From Neptunomonas concharum (GTDB lineage: Bacteria > Pseudomonadota > Gammaproteobacteria > Pseudomonadales > Balneatricaceae): a stretch of DNA of 64,000 nucleotides. Under the pieces are notes generated by a model. That model saw nothing but the letters and a program-made list of their open reading frames with translations. It was not told the origin of the DNA and searched no databases. Location: positions 3,297,001 through 3,361,000 of the forward strand of contig NZ_CP043869.1 of the NCBI RefSeq assembly GCF_008630635.1, given 5' to 3'. Shown here piece by piece: positions 51,219 to 60,995 of the stretch. A program made the translations under genes and the position numbers. Within the stretch, counting starts at the first letter, position 1, and the number at the start of each line of letters is the position of its first letter.

Positions 51219-52825
51219 TAGAGCAACATCACACCTAATATGCCAAAGCCAATCATCTTCAGCCAATCATAATCCTGCGGCGGATAAAGACGCTGGAGCG
51301 CCCCCCAAGGGCCAGCGAAACCGTCAGGCTCTATAACCCGCACGCGCAAGTAATGAACCTGGTTGATCTCTTCATCCATATGCCAAGAATGAGACTGCAA
51401 TATCTGATCACTCACCAGCTCAGCAAAGTCTTCATCCGTTGCCACTTGCAACTGAAAACGCTGATCTTTCTCGCCAGCACCCCAGGAGATCCGCTTACCC
51501 TCTTGCTCAACAGACGCCTCAGGGGCGTTTGGAATAGGAGATCGACGAAACTGTTGAGTAATACCAAAAGGACCCTGCTCTCCGGATGTAGATACGCTCG
51601 CTACTCGCCAGAAAAATGCCCCCTGTTCCGGAAGCTGGTTAGCCGTGTAATCCGTTGTTGAAAGCTGTTGAGTGATAAGTGGGCTTAAGAAGTCGTCTGA
51701 TTGCGCTACCTGTAGTTTATATTCAGCCGCTTCGTCTGCGGCCGTCCACCGCAGCACGGGCACATCACCATAAAGCGTCTTGTGATTAGTCGGGGCCAGA
51801 GAAAAAGGCGGGCTAGGATGCAGATCCAGTGTCAACGGCCTAGTGCTAGAAAAACCTTCTATACCCAATGCATCAACACCTCGAACCCTTATAAAATATT
51901 CGCCATCGGGTACATCCGGCAATGCCGACTTTGCCTGTTCGGCATCACGAGCCCAAATAATCGTTTCAAAAGAAGAAGTTGTAGATAGCTCCAAACGATA
52001 ATGACTGGCAGCCTCCACTGCTTGCCAGTGCAATAGGCGATGCGCTTCACGCACAGGCGATGGCGTCAAATCAAACTCTGGCGCAGGCAAGAGCTTTTTC
52101 GGTCGCACGGGGGCTTTATTGGGTTCTACCCGCGTGCCGTATCCCGCAGCTATTTTACGTTGCCCCCCAGTACCAGCCACAGCAACCGCGCCTTCAAGCA
52201 CCTCGATACGGGAAATATTGTCGCTCTCTTTAAGTGTTGTCCGAAACGACGTTCCCCTCACAGCCGCTGTCGCTGACGGGGTTTGGATTTCGAAACGAGA
52301 GGCTTTTCCAACGGCAGGCTTTGCTCGGGTGTCAACACGACCACGTTCCAGTCTGAAACGCGTATCAACCATGCCTGACTCGCCATACTGACTTAAGTAA
52401 TTGAAGCGCACATGACTATTTTCATGCAGTGTGATCTGAGTGCCATCTGCAAATCGAATCGATGCACTGCTACCGGCGGAAATCACAACCTCATCCCCCA
52501 GTCTGATTTGATCTCCAGCCCTCAGTGGTTTTTCAATTTCATCTTGATGAATATACGTAGCTGAACCAACTAACGCTACCACTTCCGCTTTAGATGTCTG
52601 CTCTTTTATCCAATCCAGGGGTACTCGAATGCGTGTACCAGGGAGTAAGCGCTTGGGGTCAGCAATATTGTTGATGCGCTGCAAGTCTTTCCAGCGATTA
52701 ACATCTTTCAGATTGTCCTGACTAAAACCCCAGAGCGTGTCGTCTTTGTTAACAACAAAAATCCAATCAGACGCCTGAGAAACAGGGGCTAGAAGAAACG
52801 TGAGACAGAGCAGAAGGTAACGCAT
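51218..52825 (-). CDS. LysM-FecR-FN3 envelope protein
   Basis: A 535-aa protein with a signal peptide (1-18, ending VSQAS), a LysM-like domain (about 19-70, DWIFVVNKDDTLWGFSQDNL ... LLPGTRIRVP), a FecR domain (about 85-215, including GDEVVISAGSSASIRFADGT and PSATAAVRGTSFRT), two or three fibronectin-III-like repeats (about 235-515) and a C-terminal hydrophobic segment. It is probably periplasmic, held to the inner membrane and to peptidoglycan. Stop/start overlap with the CHASE2 gene suggests a functional pair in which this protein presents a signal to the CHASE2 domain. Confidence 0.85.
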   Translation of the reverse strand: MRYLLLCLTFLLAPVSQASDWIFVVNKDDTLWGFSQDNLKDVNRWKDLQRINNIADPKRLLPGTRIRVPLDWIKEQTSKAEVVALVGSATYIHQDEIEKPLRAGDQIRLGDEVVISAGSSASIRFADGTQITLHENSHVRFNYLSQYGESGMVDTRFRLERGRVDTRAKPAVGKASRFEIQTPSATAAVRGTSFRTTLKESDNISRIEVLEGAVAVAGTGGQRKIAAGYGTRVEPNKAPVRPKKLLPAPEFDLTPSPVREAHRLLHWQAVEAASHYRLELSTTSSFETIIWARDAEQAKSALPDVPDGEYFIRVRGVDALGIEGFSSTRPLTLDLHPSPPFSLAPTNHKTLYGDVPVLRWTAADEAAEYKLQVAQSDDFLSPLITQQLSTTDYTANQLPEQGAFFWRVASVSTSGEQGPFGITQQFRRSPIPNAPEASVEQEGKRISWGAGEKDQRFQLQVATDEDFAELVSDQILQSHSWHMDEEINQVHYLRVRVIEPDGFAGPWGALQRLYPPQDYDWLKMIGFGILGVMLL

Positions 52826-52894
52826 GACAAAATCCCTATTTAGTTACCGCGACCTGCTCTTGAGTTCAAAAGTTATTACCGGCCACGTACGTTC

Positions 52895-52925
52895 GGCTGC
52901 GCGTACATCCTCAAAGCGCAGCCGG
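52895..52925. repeat. GC-rich hairpin upstream of the LysM-FecR gene
   Basis: A perfect 9-bp inverted repeat (CGGCTGCGC with GCGCAGCCG) with a 13-nt loop lies 70-100 nt before the start codon, within the 200-nt gap 52826-53025. A palindromic ACGTACGT (52886-52893) is next to it. No T-run follows on either strand. A looser TAACGAC/GTCGTTA repeat (52991-53022) lies right after the aldo/keto reductase stop and may be its weak terminator. Confidence 0.5.
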
Positions 52926-53025
52926 CCTAATTAAAAATTAGCACAAGAATTGTTAAGCTGACAGTCATATAAGAAAATTATGTCTATTAATAACGACTCT
53001 TTTCAGGGGCGTAGGGTCGTTAATG

Positions 53026-54063
53026 TCATGGACACGGGTTAGGTAGATTACCGTGTATAGCGTCTATTCGCTGCAGCACTTCCTCAGGTAGCACCAACGC
53101 ATCAGCTGCAATATTACTGGCCAATTGCGTTAGGTTCGTGGCACCAATAATATTCGAGCCGACAAACGGACGGCTATTCACAAACGCTAGTGCCATTTGT
53201 GCCGGATCCAGACCAAACTCCCGTGCTATCTGCACATATGCTTCGGTCGCTTCAACTCCTTTGGGCTTCAAGTAACGGCCGTAAGAAGGTAATAGGGTCA
53301 GACGCGCCCCTTCTGGGAATTGGCCGTTCAGGTATTTGCCAGATAGCACCCCAAATCCTAAGGGTGAGTAAGCAAGTAAATCGACACCTTCGCGCATTAG
53401 CACTTCAGTCAAACCAATTTCATCTGAGCGATTCAATAAATTATAAGGGTTTTGCACAGAGACAACCCGAGGAAGCCCCAGCATTTCGGCATACTTCAAA
53501 AAGCTCATGACGCCCCAAGGCGACTCATTAGATAGTCCGATGTAACGTACTTTGCCCTCATCGATGAGCGCTTTTAATACCTTTAGCGTCTCTAAAATCG
53601 GCGTCCCATCTTTGGAGGCATCATGTTGATAGTCTTGCTGGCCAAAAAAGTTAGTTTTGCGATCAGGCCAATGTAGCTGATAGAGGTCTATATAATCAGT
53701 CTGCAAACGTGCCAAGCTGCCCTCAATTGCGGCACGAATATTTTTTTCATCCAAGTGAATATCAGGGCGCAAGTAATTTACCATCTCCGCGGGACCTACC
53801 ACCTTGGTGGCTATAATAACCCGCTCACGACAACCTCGCGCTTTGAGCCAGTTCCCAATATATGCCTCCGTTCTCCCTTGATATTCGGCGCTAGTAGGGA
53901 TCGGGTACATTTCAGCAGCATCTAAAAAGTTAACACCCTGAGCAAAGGCATAGTCCAATTGTTGCTGTGCTTCCGCCTCCGTATTACGACCACCGAAAGT
54001 CATGGTCCCTAAACAGATGCGGCTAACGTTTAGCTCGCTATGTCCCAACTGACGATAATGCAT
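53026..54063 (-). CDS. tas: Aldo/keto reductase, Tas-like
   Basis: An NADP(H)-dependent oxidoreductase of 345 aa from ATG 54063 (GGGAG eight bases upstream). It matches E. coli Tas along its length: MHYRQLGHSELNVSRICLGT, FLDAAEMYPIPTSAEYQGRT, DYIDLYQLHWPDRKTNFFG and NPYNLLNRSDEIGL. The catalytic tetrad can be read as Asp and Tyr in FLDAAEMYP, Lys in IATKVVGP and His in YQLHWPD. The physiological substrate is unknown; in E. coli tas complements a prototrophy defect. Confidence 0.9.
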   Translation of the reverse strand: MHYRQLGHSELNVSRICLGTMTFGGRNTEAEAQQQLDYAFAQGVNFLDAAEMYPIPTSAEYQGRTEAYIGNWLKARGCRERVIIATKVVGPAEMVNYLRPDIHLDEKNIRAAIEGSLARLQTDYIDLYQLHWPDRKTNFFGQQDYQHDASKDGTPILETLKVLKALIDEGKVRYIGLSNESPWGVMSFLKYAEMLGLPRVVSVQNPYNLLNRSDEIGLTEVLMREGVDLLAYSPLGFGVLSGKYLNGQFPEGARLTLLPSYGRYLKPKGVEATEAYVQIAREFGLDPAQMALAFVNSRPFVGSNIIGATNLTQLASNIAADALVLPEEVLQRIDAIHGNLPNPCP

Positions 54064-54086
54064 CTTCACATCTCCCTATCGTGAAA

Positions 54087-55283
54087 TTAGCTACTTGGTA
54101 AAACCCTGACACAAAACGACTTCAAATAATCAGTTTCTGGAATCGCAGGATGCACTGGATGGTCAGCGCCCTGATGACCTTGGTCGAAGATCTGCGCAAA
54201 ACGATCCAACTCTCTCGCATTTGATCGGATAATATCGATCAAGCTCGCTCGCTCCAAATGCATAGAGCAGGAGGCGCTCACCAGAATGCCATTACGATCT
54301 AACAAACGCATTGCCATATTATTAATTCGAGCATAGGCGCGCTCGCCGTTACGCACATCTTTGCGACGTTGAATAAACGCAGGCGGGTCAACAATGACGA
54401 CATCGAACTTCTCTTTCTCTGCAATCAACGCCTTACAGGTATCAAATGCATCACCTTGTAAACCAATAAAGCGATCTTCAGCAGAGTTAATTCGAGCGTT
54501 CTCCAATGCCACTTCTAATGCAGTTTCCGATGCATCTACGCAGGTCACCTCTTTAGCTCCAGCGGCTAATGCTTGTACGCCCCAACCACCCACATAACTA
54601 AATAGATCCAGTACTCGTTTACCCGCAACGTGCTTTTGCATGGCCGCACGATTGTTTCGGTGATCGTAGAACCAGCCCGTCTTTTGTCCCGTTAAAACAG
54701 GGGCAAGCAGTGACACGCCATTCTCTTCGAGTGGGCATAGCTCCGGCACTTCGCCTTGAACAACTTCAATATAACTTTCTAGGCCTTCAGTACTGCGCAT
54801 TTTTCCATCGCAGCGTAAAACGATTGCCGAGGGTGTGAAAACCTTATTGAGGGCTGAAACAATCTCATCCACAACCGCTTCCATTCCCGCCGTGGAAATT
54901 TGCACAACAAATAGGTCGTAGAAACGGTCAATCACCAACCCTGGTAGTGCATCGCTATCACCAAAAACCAAGCGGTAGCAAGGCTTATCAAAGCACGCTT
55001 CCCGCAAGGAGAGTGCGATATTCAAGCGATGAACAAGCAAGGAGCGATCTAAGCGGAGCTTCGTATCACGACTGATCAGGCGTCCAAAAATCAAGGTATT
55101 CGGGTTCACATACGCAATGCCCAACGATTTACCGTTGCTCGCTTCTACGAGCACTTGTTCACCCAGTTCGAACTGTTTAATAGGCGTTCGCTTATTATCA
55201 ACTTCGTTACTGTAGATCCAGACATGCCCAGCACGCAAACGACGCTCAGCCCCTGGATTAAGAATCAGTGTATTTAACGACAT
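54087..55283 (-). CDS. rlmI: Class I SAM-dependent rRNA methyltransferase, RlmI-like
   Basis: A 398-aa protein with an N-terminal PUA domain (about 1-80, ERRLRAGHVWIYSNEV), a central EEHEE-type domain and a C-terminal Rossmann methyltransferase. SAM motif I is VLDLFSYVGGWGVQALAAGA, motif IV is IVDPPAF (about 296) and motif VI contains the catalytic Cys in SASCSMHL (about 336). E. coli RlmI methylates C1962 of 23S rRNA. It follows gcvH by 178 nt; no promoter was recognised in the gap. Confidence 0.88.
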   Translation of the reverse strand: MSLNTLILNPGAERRLRAGHVWIYSNEVDNKRTPIKQFELGEQVLVEASNGKSLGIAYVNPNTLIFGRLISRDTKLRLDRSLLVHRLNIALSLREACFDKPCYRLVFGDSDALPGLVIDRFYDLFVVQISTAGMEAVVDEIVSALNKVFTPSAIVLRCDGKMRSTEGLESYIEVVQGEVPELCPLEENGVSLLAPVLTGQKTGWFYDHRNNRAAMQKHVAGKRVLDLFSYVGGWGVQALAAGAKEVTCVDASETALEVALENARINSAEDRFIGLQGDAFDTCKALIAEKEKFDVVIVDPPAFIQRRKDVRNGERAYARINNMAMRLLDRNGILVSASCSMHLERASLIDIIRSNARELDRFAQIFDQGHQGADHPVHPAIPETDYLKSFCVRVLPSS

Positions 55284-55461
55284 AGCTTTTCCGAAGATAG
55301 TGACTTACCGCCTCAACCCAAAAGGGAAAAGGGGCTATTGATGAACTGTTAAGCTTACACGGGGAGGGGCATGGGTGTCGATCAGGATATTAAATTTGAG
55401 GCGGCAAGCACAGCGAAAACAAACACTGTACTTGCTACCAAGTCGTTCAGCAGGTCGAACG

Positions 55462-55854
55462 TTATGCTTCTTCTTCGCAGAGCGTGTTGTAAGCCTCTGC
55501 ATCCAGTAAGTCGTCAAGTTCGCTGGCATCTGATAGCTTTACACGGAAGAACCAGCCATCGCCATAAGGGTCGCTATTGGCTTGCTCAGGAGCATCTTCT
55601 AAGGATTCATTAATCTCGATAACTTCACCAGAGACCGGAGCATAAATATCAGATGCGGCTTTAACCGACTCAACAACACCAGCGTCATCACCGGCGCTGA
55701 CGTCAGAGCCGACTTCCGGTAACTCAACAAACACCACATCACCCAATAGATCCTGTGCATGATCAGTAATACCGATGGTTACGGTACCGTCACCCTCGTC
55801 ACGAATCCACTCATGGCTGGCAACATATTTCAAATCGTTACGAATATCGCTCAT
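55462..55854 (-). CDS. gcvH: Glycine cleavage system H protein
   Basis: The 130-aa lipoyl carrier shuttles the aminomethyl group between P, T and L proteins. Lys65 in [19 protein letters not shown] is the lipoylation site, and the start [20 protein letters not shown] is typical. It follows gcvT by 24 nt. The P-protein gene that often follows is not here. Confidence 0.97.
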   Translation of the reverse strand: MSDIRNDLKYVASHEWIRDEGDGTVTIGITDHAQDLLGDVVFVELPEVGSDVSAGDDAGVVESVKAASDIYAPVSGEVIEINESLEDAPEQANSDPYGDGWFFRVKLSDASELDDLLDAEAYNTLCEEEA

Positions 55855-55878
55855 CTTTTCGTTTCCTGAATTAGAGGG

Positions 55879-56982
55879 TTAAGAAAAAACTTTTTTACCA
55901 TTACGCACAAACGGCGGACGTACAACTTTCACTGGTACAAGTTTGCCGCGCAGATCTACTACCGCCTCTTTGCCGGTACCAACAGGCACACGTGCCAACG
56001 CAATGGACATATTGAGTGTAGGCGAAAAAGTACCACTGGTGATTTCACCTTCACCGAGTCCATCCACGAGTACTTTTTGGTGTCCGCGTAGTACACCGCG
56101 AGACTCCATAACCAAACCAACGAGCTTGCTTTCCACACCCGCGGCTTTCTCTGTTTCCAACGCTGCTCGACCACAAAACTGACGTGTCTCAGGCTCCCAT
56201 GCAACAGTCCACCCCATACCGGAAACTAACGGGGACACCTGTTCATCCATATCTGCCCCATAAAGATTCATACCTGCTTCCAGGCGAAGTGTGTCTCTAG
56301 CACCCAAGCCGCATGGAGTAACGCCTTGATCAGCCAATGCTTGCCAAAACGCAACCACTTCTTCTTCAGGGATGATGATTTCCAATCCATCCTCACCGGT
56401 ATAGCCTGTTCGAGCAATAAACCAGCCTTCGGATTCTGCTCCTTGAAAAAGGCTTAAACCGTCAATCAGGCGACCTCGGGATTCGCTCAGCACAACCTTG
56501 GCTTTAGCGATCGCTTCAGGCCCTTGCACAGCAATCATAGATAACTCAGGCTGCTCCGTAAGCGCTACATCAAAGCGTGCTGTTTGTTCTGCCATCCAAC
56601 GCAGATCTTTCTCACGGGTTGCACAGTTCACGACTACCCGAAACCACTCTCCAGGAACGTGAGGATCCGTCATTCGGTAGACAATAAGGTCATCTATCAC
56701 ACCACCATCATCATTCAGCATGGCGGAATAAAGCGCTTTGCCTTTCACTTCAAGACGTGCCACATCATTAGCCAGAAGGTGTCGCAGGTATTCAGCTGCA
56801 TCTGCACCCGTAACATCCACAATAGTCATGTGTGAAACATCAAACATGCCTGACGCAGTACGTACCTGATGGTGTTCTTCGATCTGAGAGCCATAATTTA
56901 GCGGCATATCCCAGCCACCAAAGTCGACTATTTTTGCACCCATGGCAAGGTGCTGATCATATAAAGCGGTTTTACTTGCCAT
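55879..56982 (-). CDS. gcvT: Glycine cleavage system T protein (aminomethyltransferase)
   Basis: Transfers the methylene group from H-protein-bound aminomethyl to tetrahydrofolate. ATG 56982 gives [20 protein letters not shown], aligned with the E. coli start, and 367 aa; an in-frame extension of 41 codons is rejected. Conserved regions are [20 protein letters not shown] with the ANDVARL catalytic Asp, [10 protein letters not shown] and [15 protein letters not shown]. No clear Shine-Dalgarno is present. A weak TTGATC/TATAAA promoter-like pair lies in the 170-nt upstream gap. Confidence 0.95.
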   Translation of the reverse strand: MASKTALYDQHLAMGAKIVDFGGWDMPLNYGSQIEEHHQVRTASGMFDVSHMTIVDVTGADAAEYLRHLLANDVARLEVKGKALYSAMLNDDGGVIDDLIVYRMTDPHVPGEWFRVVVNCATREKDLRWMAEQTARFDVALTEQPELSMIAVQGPEAIAKAKVVLSESRGRLIDGLSLFQGAESEGWFIARTGYTGEDGLEIIIPEEEVVAFWQALADQGVTPCGLGARDTLRLEAGMNLYGADMDEQVSPLVSGMGWTVAWEPETRQFCGRAALETEKAAGVESKLVGLVMESRGVLRGHQKVLVDGLGEGEITSGTFSPTLNMSIALARVPVGTGKEAVVDLRGKLVPVKVVRPPFVRNGKKVFS

Positions 56983-57152
56983 TGTATAAAAACCCATGGT
57001 TGTTAACGCAATAAAGGCGCCCGGTAGGCTCGCCAGATGCAGAAAAAGGGATGACAATTTATAGGGATTTGCCGAACAGATCAATCTCTGATCGGCGCGC
57101 TTCATGCACTTTAAGACTTATGCATAATCAGATAGCGTACTTCGCCGCCTTA

Positions 57153-58388
57153 TTATTGATCGATAGGACGTCGAGCCAACTTCGGCACTTCGCCTCTTAA
57201 TCCCATTGCTTGCATGACAATGTGCTGTTTAAGTGGAGATAACTGGTTTAGCGTGTTCATCCCTGCACTTCTCACCCATTTCAACAAGGGTTGCTGATGG
57301 CTAAAGAGTTGCTTAAACATCTCCATACCAGCAGACATCTGCAGGTTCGCCCCTTGTCTCTGGCGCTGAAAACGTTTTAGAACACGCTCACTACCGAGCG
57401 CTTCACCGCGAGAAAGCGCCGACAAAACATGCTCGGCTAACGCTGCCGCATCCATCAACCCCAAATTAACACCCTGTCCGGCAAGGGGATGAATAGTATG
57501 TGCTGCATCGCCAATCACCGCCAATCCTTGCTTCACATAGTACTTTGCATGGCGCTGGCGTAAAGGCACACAAAATCGTTGTTCCGTACTAATAATCCTA
57601 CCAAGGCGATGCTCGAAGCCGCGACTCAGCGCATGGCAAAACTCATCATCGGCAAGCGCCATTAAGGATTGCGCATGATCAGGAGAGGTTGACCAAACAA
57701 TGGAGCTGAAGTAGGGATCATCCAAGGGTAGAAAAGCCAGCGGGCCATCTTCGGTGAAACGCTGCCATGCCGTTTGTTGATGGGGTTGCTCCGTTCTAAC
57801 CGTGGTAACGATAGCATGGTGCCCATAATCCCATTCCCACAAAGGAATGTTAGCTAGTTGGCGCACTTTGGAGAGAGCACCGTCTGCAGCTACCACCAAC
57901 GCTGCGCACCATTGTGTATCATCTTCGCATGTCAGGACTCTCTGTCCGTTAGCATCGACTTCTGACACTGCTTTAACCTGAGCATCACCCACCACTGTAA
58001 CATTGGCCGTTTGGCTCGCCACCTCCAGTAGTGCAGACACGGTGACCCGATTCTCAACAATATGGCCTAATACATCTTCATGCAGATCGCGACAGGAAAA
58101 ATGAATTTTGCCGCTACCCTCACCATCCCACACGTCCATATCGGTGTAAGGGCTGACACGTGCTTGCTCCATCAATGGCCACACACCCACATGACAGAGC
58201 AGTTGCTGCGAGGCACAGGTCAGCGCACTAACCCGTGGATCATAACCTTGAGGTTCCGGCACATCGTTATCTAGCGACCGATTCTCAAGCACAACAACCT
58301 TTAAGCCTGAGGGCGCGAGTGCCAAGGCAGCTGTCAGCCCAACCATACCCGCACCAACAATCACAATATCAGCTGTATGTCGTGTCAT
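57153..58388 (-). CDS. ubiI: FAD-dependent ubiquinone-biosynthesis hydroxylase, UbiI/VisC-like
   Basis: A 411-aa flavoprotein monooxygenase. The N-terminal dinucleotide motif is IVIVGAGMVGLTAALALAPS, and the C-terminal FAD/substrate motif GDAAHTIHPLAGQGVNLGLM begins near residue 291. UbiI hydroxylates C5 of the ubiquinone ring. Placement next to ubiH and pepP matches the E. coli visC-ubiH-pepP order, but the exact carbon cannot be proven because paralogues are very similar. Confidence 0.85.
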   Translation of the reverse strand: MTRHTADIVIVGAGMVGLTAALALAPSGLKVVVLENRSLDNDVPEPQGYDPRVSALTCASQQLLCHVGVWPLMEQARVSPYTDMDVWDGEGSGKIHFSCRDLHEDVLGHIVENRVTVSALLEVASQTANVTVVGDAQVKAVSEVDANGQRVLTCEDDTQWCAALVVAADGALSKVRQLANIPLWEWDYGHHAIVTTVRTEQPHQQTAWQRFTEDGPLAFLPLDDPYFSSIVWSTSPDHAQSLMALADDEFCHALSRGFEHRLGRIISTEQRFCVPLRQRHAKYYVKQGLAVIGDAAHTIHPLAGQGVNLGLMDAAALAEHVLSALSRGEALGSERVLKRFQRQRQGANLQMSAGMEMFKQLFSHQQPLLKWVRSAGMNTLNQLSPLKQHIVMQAMGLRGEVPKLARRPIDQ

Positions 58389-58396
58389 GTTTCACC

Positions 58397-59650
58397 TTAT
58401 TTCAAACGGGGGGCAGGAATATCCAGCCCCATCGCACCGCGGGCAAAGAGCGTCTTGGCAGTAGGGCATACATCCATCAGTTGCAATCCCAGATTACGAC
58501 CAAAACTCAACAATGGATTACGATTTGAAAATAGCCTCATCGTCTTATCACTCAGCCCAATGGTGCGCTGCTGGTCGGCAACTCTTGCATCCAAATAGGA
58601 CTGTAATACAGACAGGTCACCAATTTCTTGTTGCTGTCGTTTCGCGTCAATCAACTGTTGAGCCAAAGCGACCACACCACGTAATGCGAGGTTATACCCT
58701 TGCCCAGCAATTGGGTGTAAAGCATGCGCGGCATTGCCTAACACTACCAACCCTGGTCTTACCTGCTCATCAGCCAATACTCGTTTTAGGGGGTAACTAA
58801 AACGCTCACCTACGCGAGTAAAACAGCCTGCTCGATAACCAAAGCGTTGCTGTATACATGCTAGAAAAGCTTGATTATCTAGCCCCATCACCTCTTCTAG
58901 GTCTTGGTCTGGTATCGTCCAGACAAGCCCACAGCGAGCAGCCCCTTGCTGATCTTGCAAAGGCAGCAAGGCAATAGGTCCTGTATCTGTAAAACGTTCG
59001 TAGGCGACGTGTTGATGAGGCCGGTCCACACTCACATTAGTGACAACAGCATACTGATCATAAGTAACTTGCTGATAACCGATGCCCAACTGTTCCCTTA
59101 AGTCGGAACGGCCGCCATCGGCCATAACCACCAGACCAGCATGTATTGATGATTGGTTTTCGCCTGCACGAATATGCAACTGCATCCCTGTTTCTTGAGG
59201 TGAGACGGATATCACTTCAGCAGGACAGAGATAATCAAGGTGATCAGGAGAAGCCGGATGTTCGATAATGTGCCTAAGTAAGGATTTACCTAGCCAATGG
59301 TTCTCCACTACATAACCCAGCGCAGGCACCTGCTCATCCTCTGCATTCAAACGAGTGGCTCCAAAGTGGCCTTTATCGGATACATGGATATGTAATATAG
59401 GTGACAGATGTTCTGAAATCGTTTGCCAAACACCGATCTGCTCATATAGCTTTCTCGTACCATAGGAAAGTGCTGTCGCCCTGGCATCATAGCTTGGCTG
59501 ATAAACCGATAGGGAATCTCGTGGCATAGCCACCGCTTCGACCACCGCCATACTTAAACCCAACTCAGCGGCCACAGGCAACAAAGAGGCGGCCAGACTA
59601 GCACCGACCATACCACCCCCGACAATGACGAGATCGTACTCTTTTTTCAT
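58397..59650 (-). CDS. ubiH: 2-octaprenyl-6-methoxyphenol hydroxylase UbiH
   Basis: A 417-aa FAD monooxygenase, with LVIVGGGMVGASLAASLLPV at the N-terminus and GNAAHALHPIAGQGYNLALR near residue 305. It catalyses C1 hydroxylation in ubiquinone biosynthesis. It overlaps pepP by 4 nt and precedes ubiI by 8 nt, so the three are one operon. Confidence 0.88.
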   Translation of the reverse strand: MKKEYDLVIVGGGMVGASLAASLLPVAAELGLSMAVVEAVAMPRDSLSVYQPSYDARATALSYGTRKLYEQIGVWQTISEHLSPILHIHVSDKGHFGATRLNAEDEQVPALGYVVENHWLGKSLLRHIIEHPASPDHLDYLCPAEVISVSPQETGMQLHIRAGENQSSIHAGLVVMADGGRSDLREQLGIGYQQVTYDQYAVVTNVSVDRPHQHVAYERFTDTGPIALLPLQDQQGAARCGLVWTIPDQDLEEVMGLDNQAFLACIQQRFGYRAGCFTRVGERFSYPLKRVLADEQVRPGLVVLGNAAHALHPIAGQGYNLALRGVVALAQQLIDAKRQQQEIGDLSVLQSYLDARVADQQRTIGLSDKTMRLFSNRNPLLSFGRNLGLQLMDVCPTAKTLFARGAMGLDIPAPRLK

Positions 59651-60978
59651 TGTGCACCTTCTGCCATTAACGCTTCAATCTCTGCAATGGTTTTGGGCAC
59701 AGAGGCTGTTAGTACTTTATTGCCATCCTCAGTGATCAGCACATCATCTTCGATGCGAATACCGATACCCCGCCAGCGTGGTTCAACATTCTGATTATCC
59801 GCCGCAATATAGATACCCGGCTCGACCGTCATCACCATGCCCGCTTCAAGAGGCCGCCACTCGTTAGCAACTTTGTAGTCTCCAACATCGTGCACATCCA
59901 TACCCAACCAATGTCCGAGACGATGCATATAAAAAGCTTTATAAGCACCTTGCTCGATTAACTCGCCCACATTCCCTTCGAGAATACCTAACGCCACCAA
60001 ACCTTCTGTAATAATACGCACCGAAAGATCATGGCTTTCTTCCCACAATAAACCTGGGCGAATCGCATCCAGACAAGCCAGCTGTGCTTTGAGCACCAGC
60101 TCATAAAGCGCTTTCTGATCGTCACTAAACTTGCCACTAACCGGGAAGGTTCGGGTGATATCTCCCGCATAGTAATCCCATTCACATCCAGCATCGATCA
60201 GCACGAGGTCACCCTGCTTAAGCTCATGACGATTGGATACATAATGCAAAACACAAGCGTTTTCGCCACCTCCCACAATGCTGGAGTAAGCAGGCAAACG
60301 ACAGCCGTTCTGCATAAAATGATGGATAATTTCCGCTTCCAACTGGTACTCAAACAAACCTGGGCGACAGAGCTTCATCGCTTTGATATGCGCTTGCGCC
60401 GACACTTCTGCAGCATGGCTCATGACCGCTATTTCTTGAGGAGATTTGAACAACCGCATCTCATGCAGTCTTGGGGATAAGTCTTCTTGTCGGTAGGGTG
60501 CCCTCACCCCTTGCCGACGCTTTCTGCGCATCGTCTTTAACCAAGCATCGATGCGTATTTCTGTGTCATAAGGGCCACCCATACAGAAGAACAGCGTTTC
60601 GATGCCATCTAATAGCTGTGGCAGCCGCTCATCAATCTCTTCACTGGACCACGCCTGATCTGCATGGTAGTGAGTTCGCGCACCCGAGGGGCCTGACCGA
60701 TAACCATTCCATATCTCCATTTCAGGGTCGCGGGGCTGACAAAAAAGGTGATATCGCACCTGAGAGCCGTTTTTCAAAAGTACAATCAGCGCATCCGGCT
60801 CATCAAAACCACTCAAGTAATAAAAATCACTGTCCTGGCGAAAAGGCCACTCCACATCGCTATTACGCGACTGCAAGTTCGCAGAAGGCACAATCACGGC
60901 ACTGTTGATAGGCAGCGCTTCCATTAAACGCTGCCTACGGCCTGCAAACTCAGTTTGATCAATCCTTGGGGCTGCCAT
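59647..60978 (-). CDS. pepP: Xaa-Pro aminopeptidase
   Basis: A 443-aa M24B metallopeptidase that removes N-terminal residues preceding proline. An N-terminal domain (PSANLQSRNSDVEWPFRQDS, YYLSGF) is followed by the pita-bread catalytic domain. The two-metal ligands are seen in IDAGCEWDYYAGDITRTF (two Asp, near 259), HRLGHWLGMDVHDVGDY (His), MTVEPGIYI (Glu) and IRIEDDVLIT (Glu). An AGGAGT site precedes the ATG. Confidence 0.96.
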   Translation of the reverse strand: MAAPRIDQTEFAGRRQRLMEALPINSAVIVPSANLQSRNSDVEWPFRQDSDFYYLSGFDEPDALIVLLKNGSQVRYHLFCQPRDPEMEIWNGYRSGPSGARTHYHADQAWSSEEIDERLPQLLDGIETLFFCMGGPYDTEIRIDAWLKTMRRKRRQGVRAPYRQEDLSPRLHEMRLFKSPQEIAVMSHAAEVSAQAHIKAMKLCRPGLFEYQLEAEIIHHFMQNGCRLPAYSSIVGGGENACVLHYVSNRHELKQGDLVLIDAGCEWDYYAGDITRTFPVSGKFSDDQKALYELVLKAQLACLDAIRPGLLWEESHDLSVRIITEGLVALGILEGNVGELIEQGAYKAFYMHRLGHWLGMDVHDVGDYKVANEWRPLEAGMVMTVEPGIYIAADNQNVEPRWRGIGIRIEDDVLITEDGNKVLTASVPKTIAEIEALMAEGAQ

Positions 60979-60995
60979 ATTGACTCCTGAACCGC

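Noticed and set aside
51219..51266. TTG start for the CHASE2 protein
   Set aside because: It would overlap the upstream gene by 49 nt; the ATG in a TAATG junction is better placed.
56983..57105. N-terminal extension of gcvT by 41 codons
   Set aside because: The extension has no similarity to the T protein; [11 protein letters not shown] at 56982 aligns with the E. coli start.
56983..57152. Glycine riboswitch upstream of gcvT
   Set aside because: The conserved glycine-aptamer core motifs were not found in the 170-nt gap.
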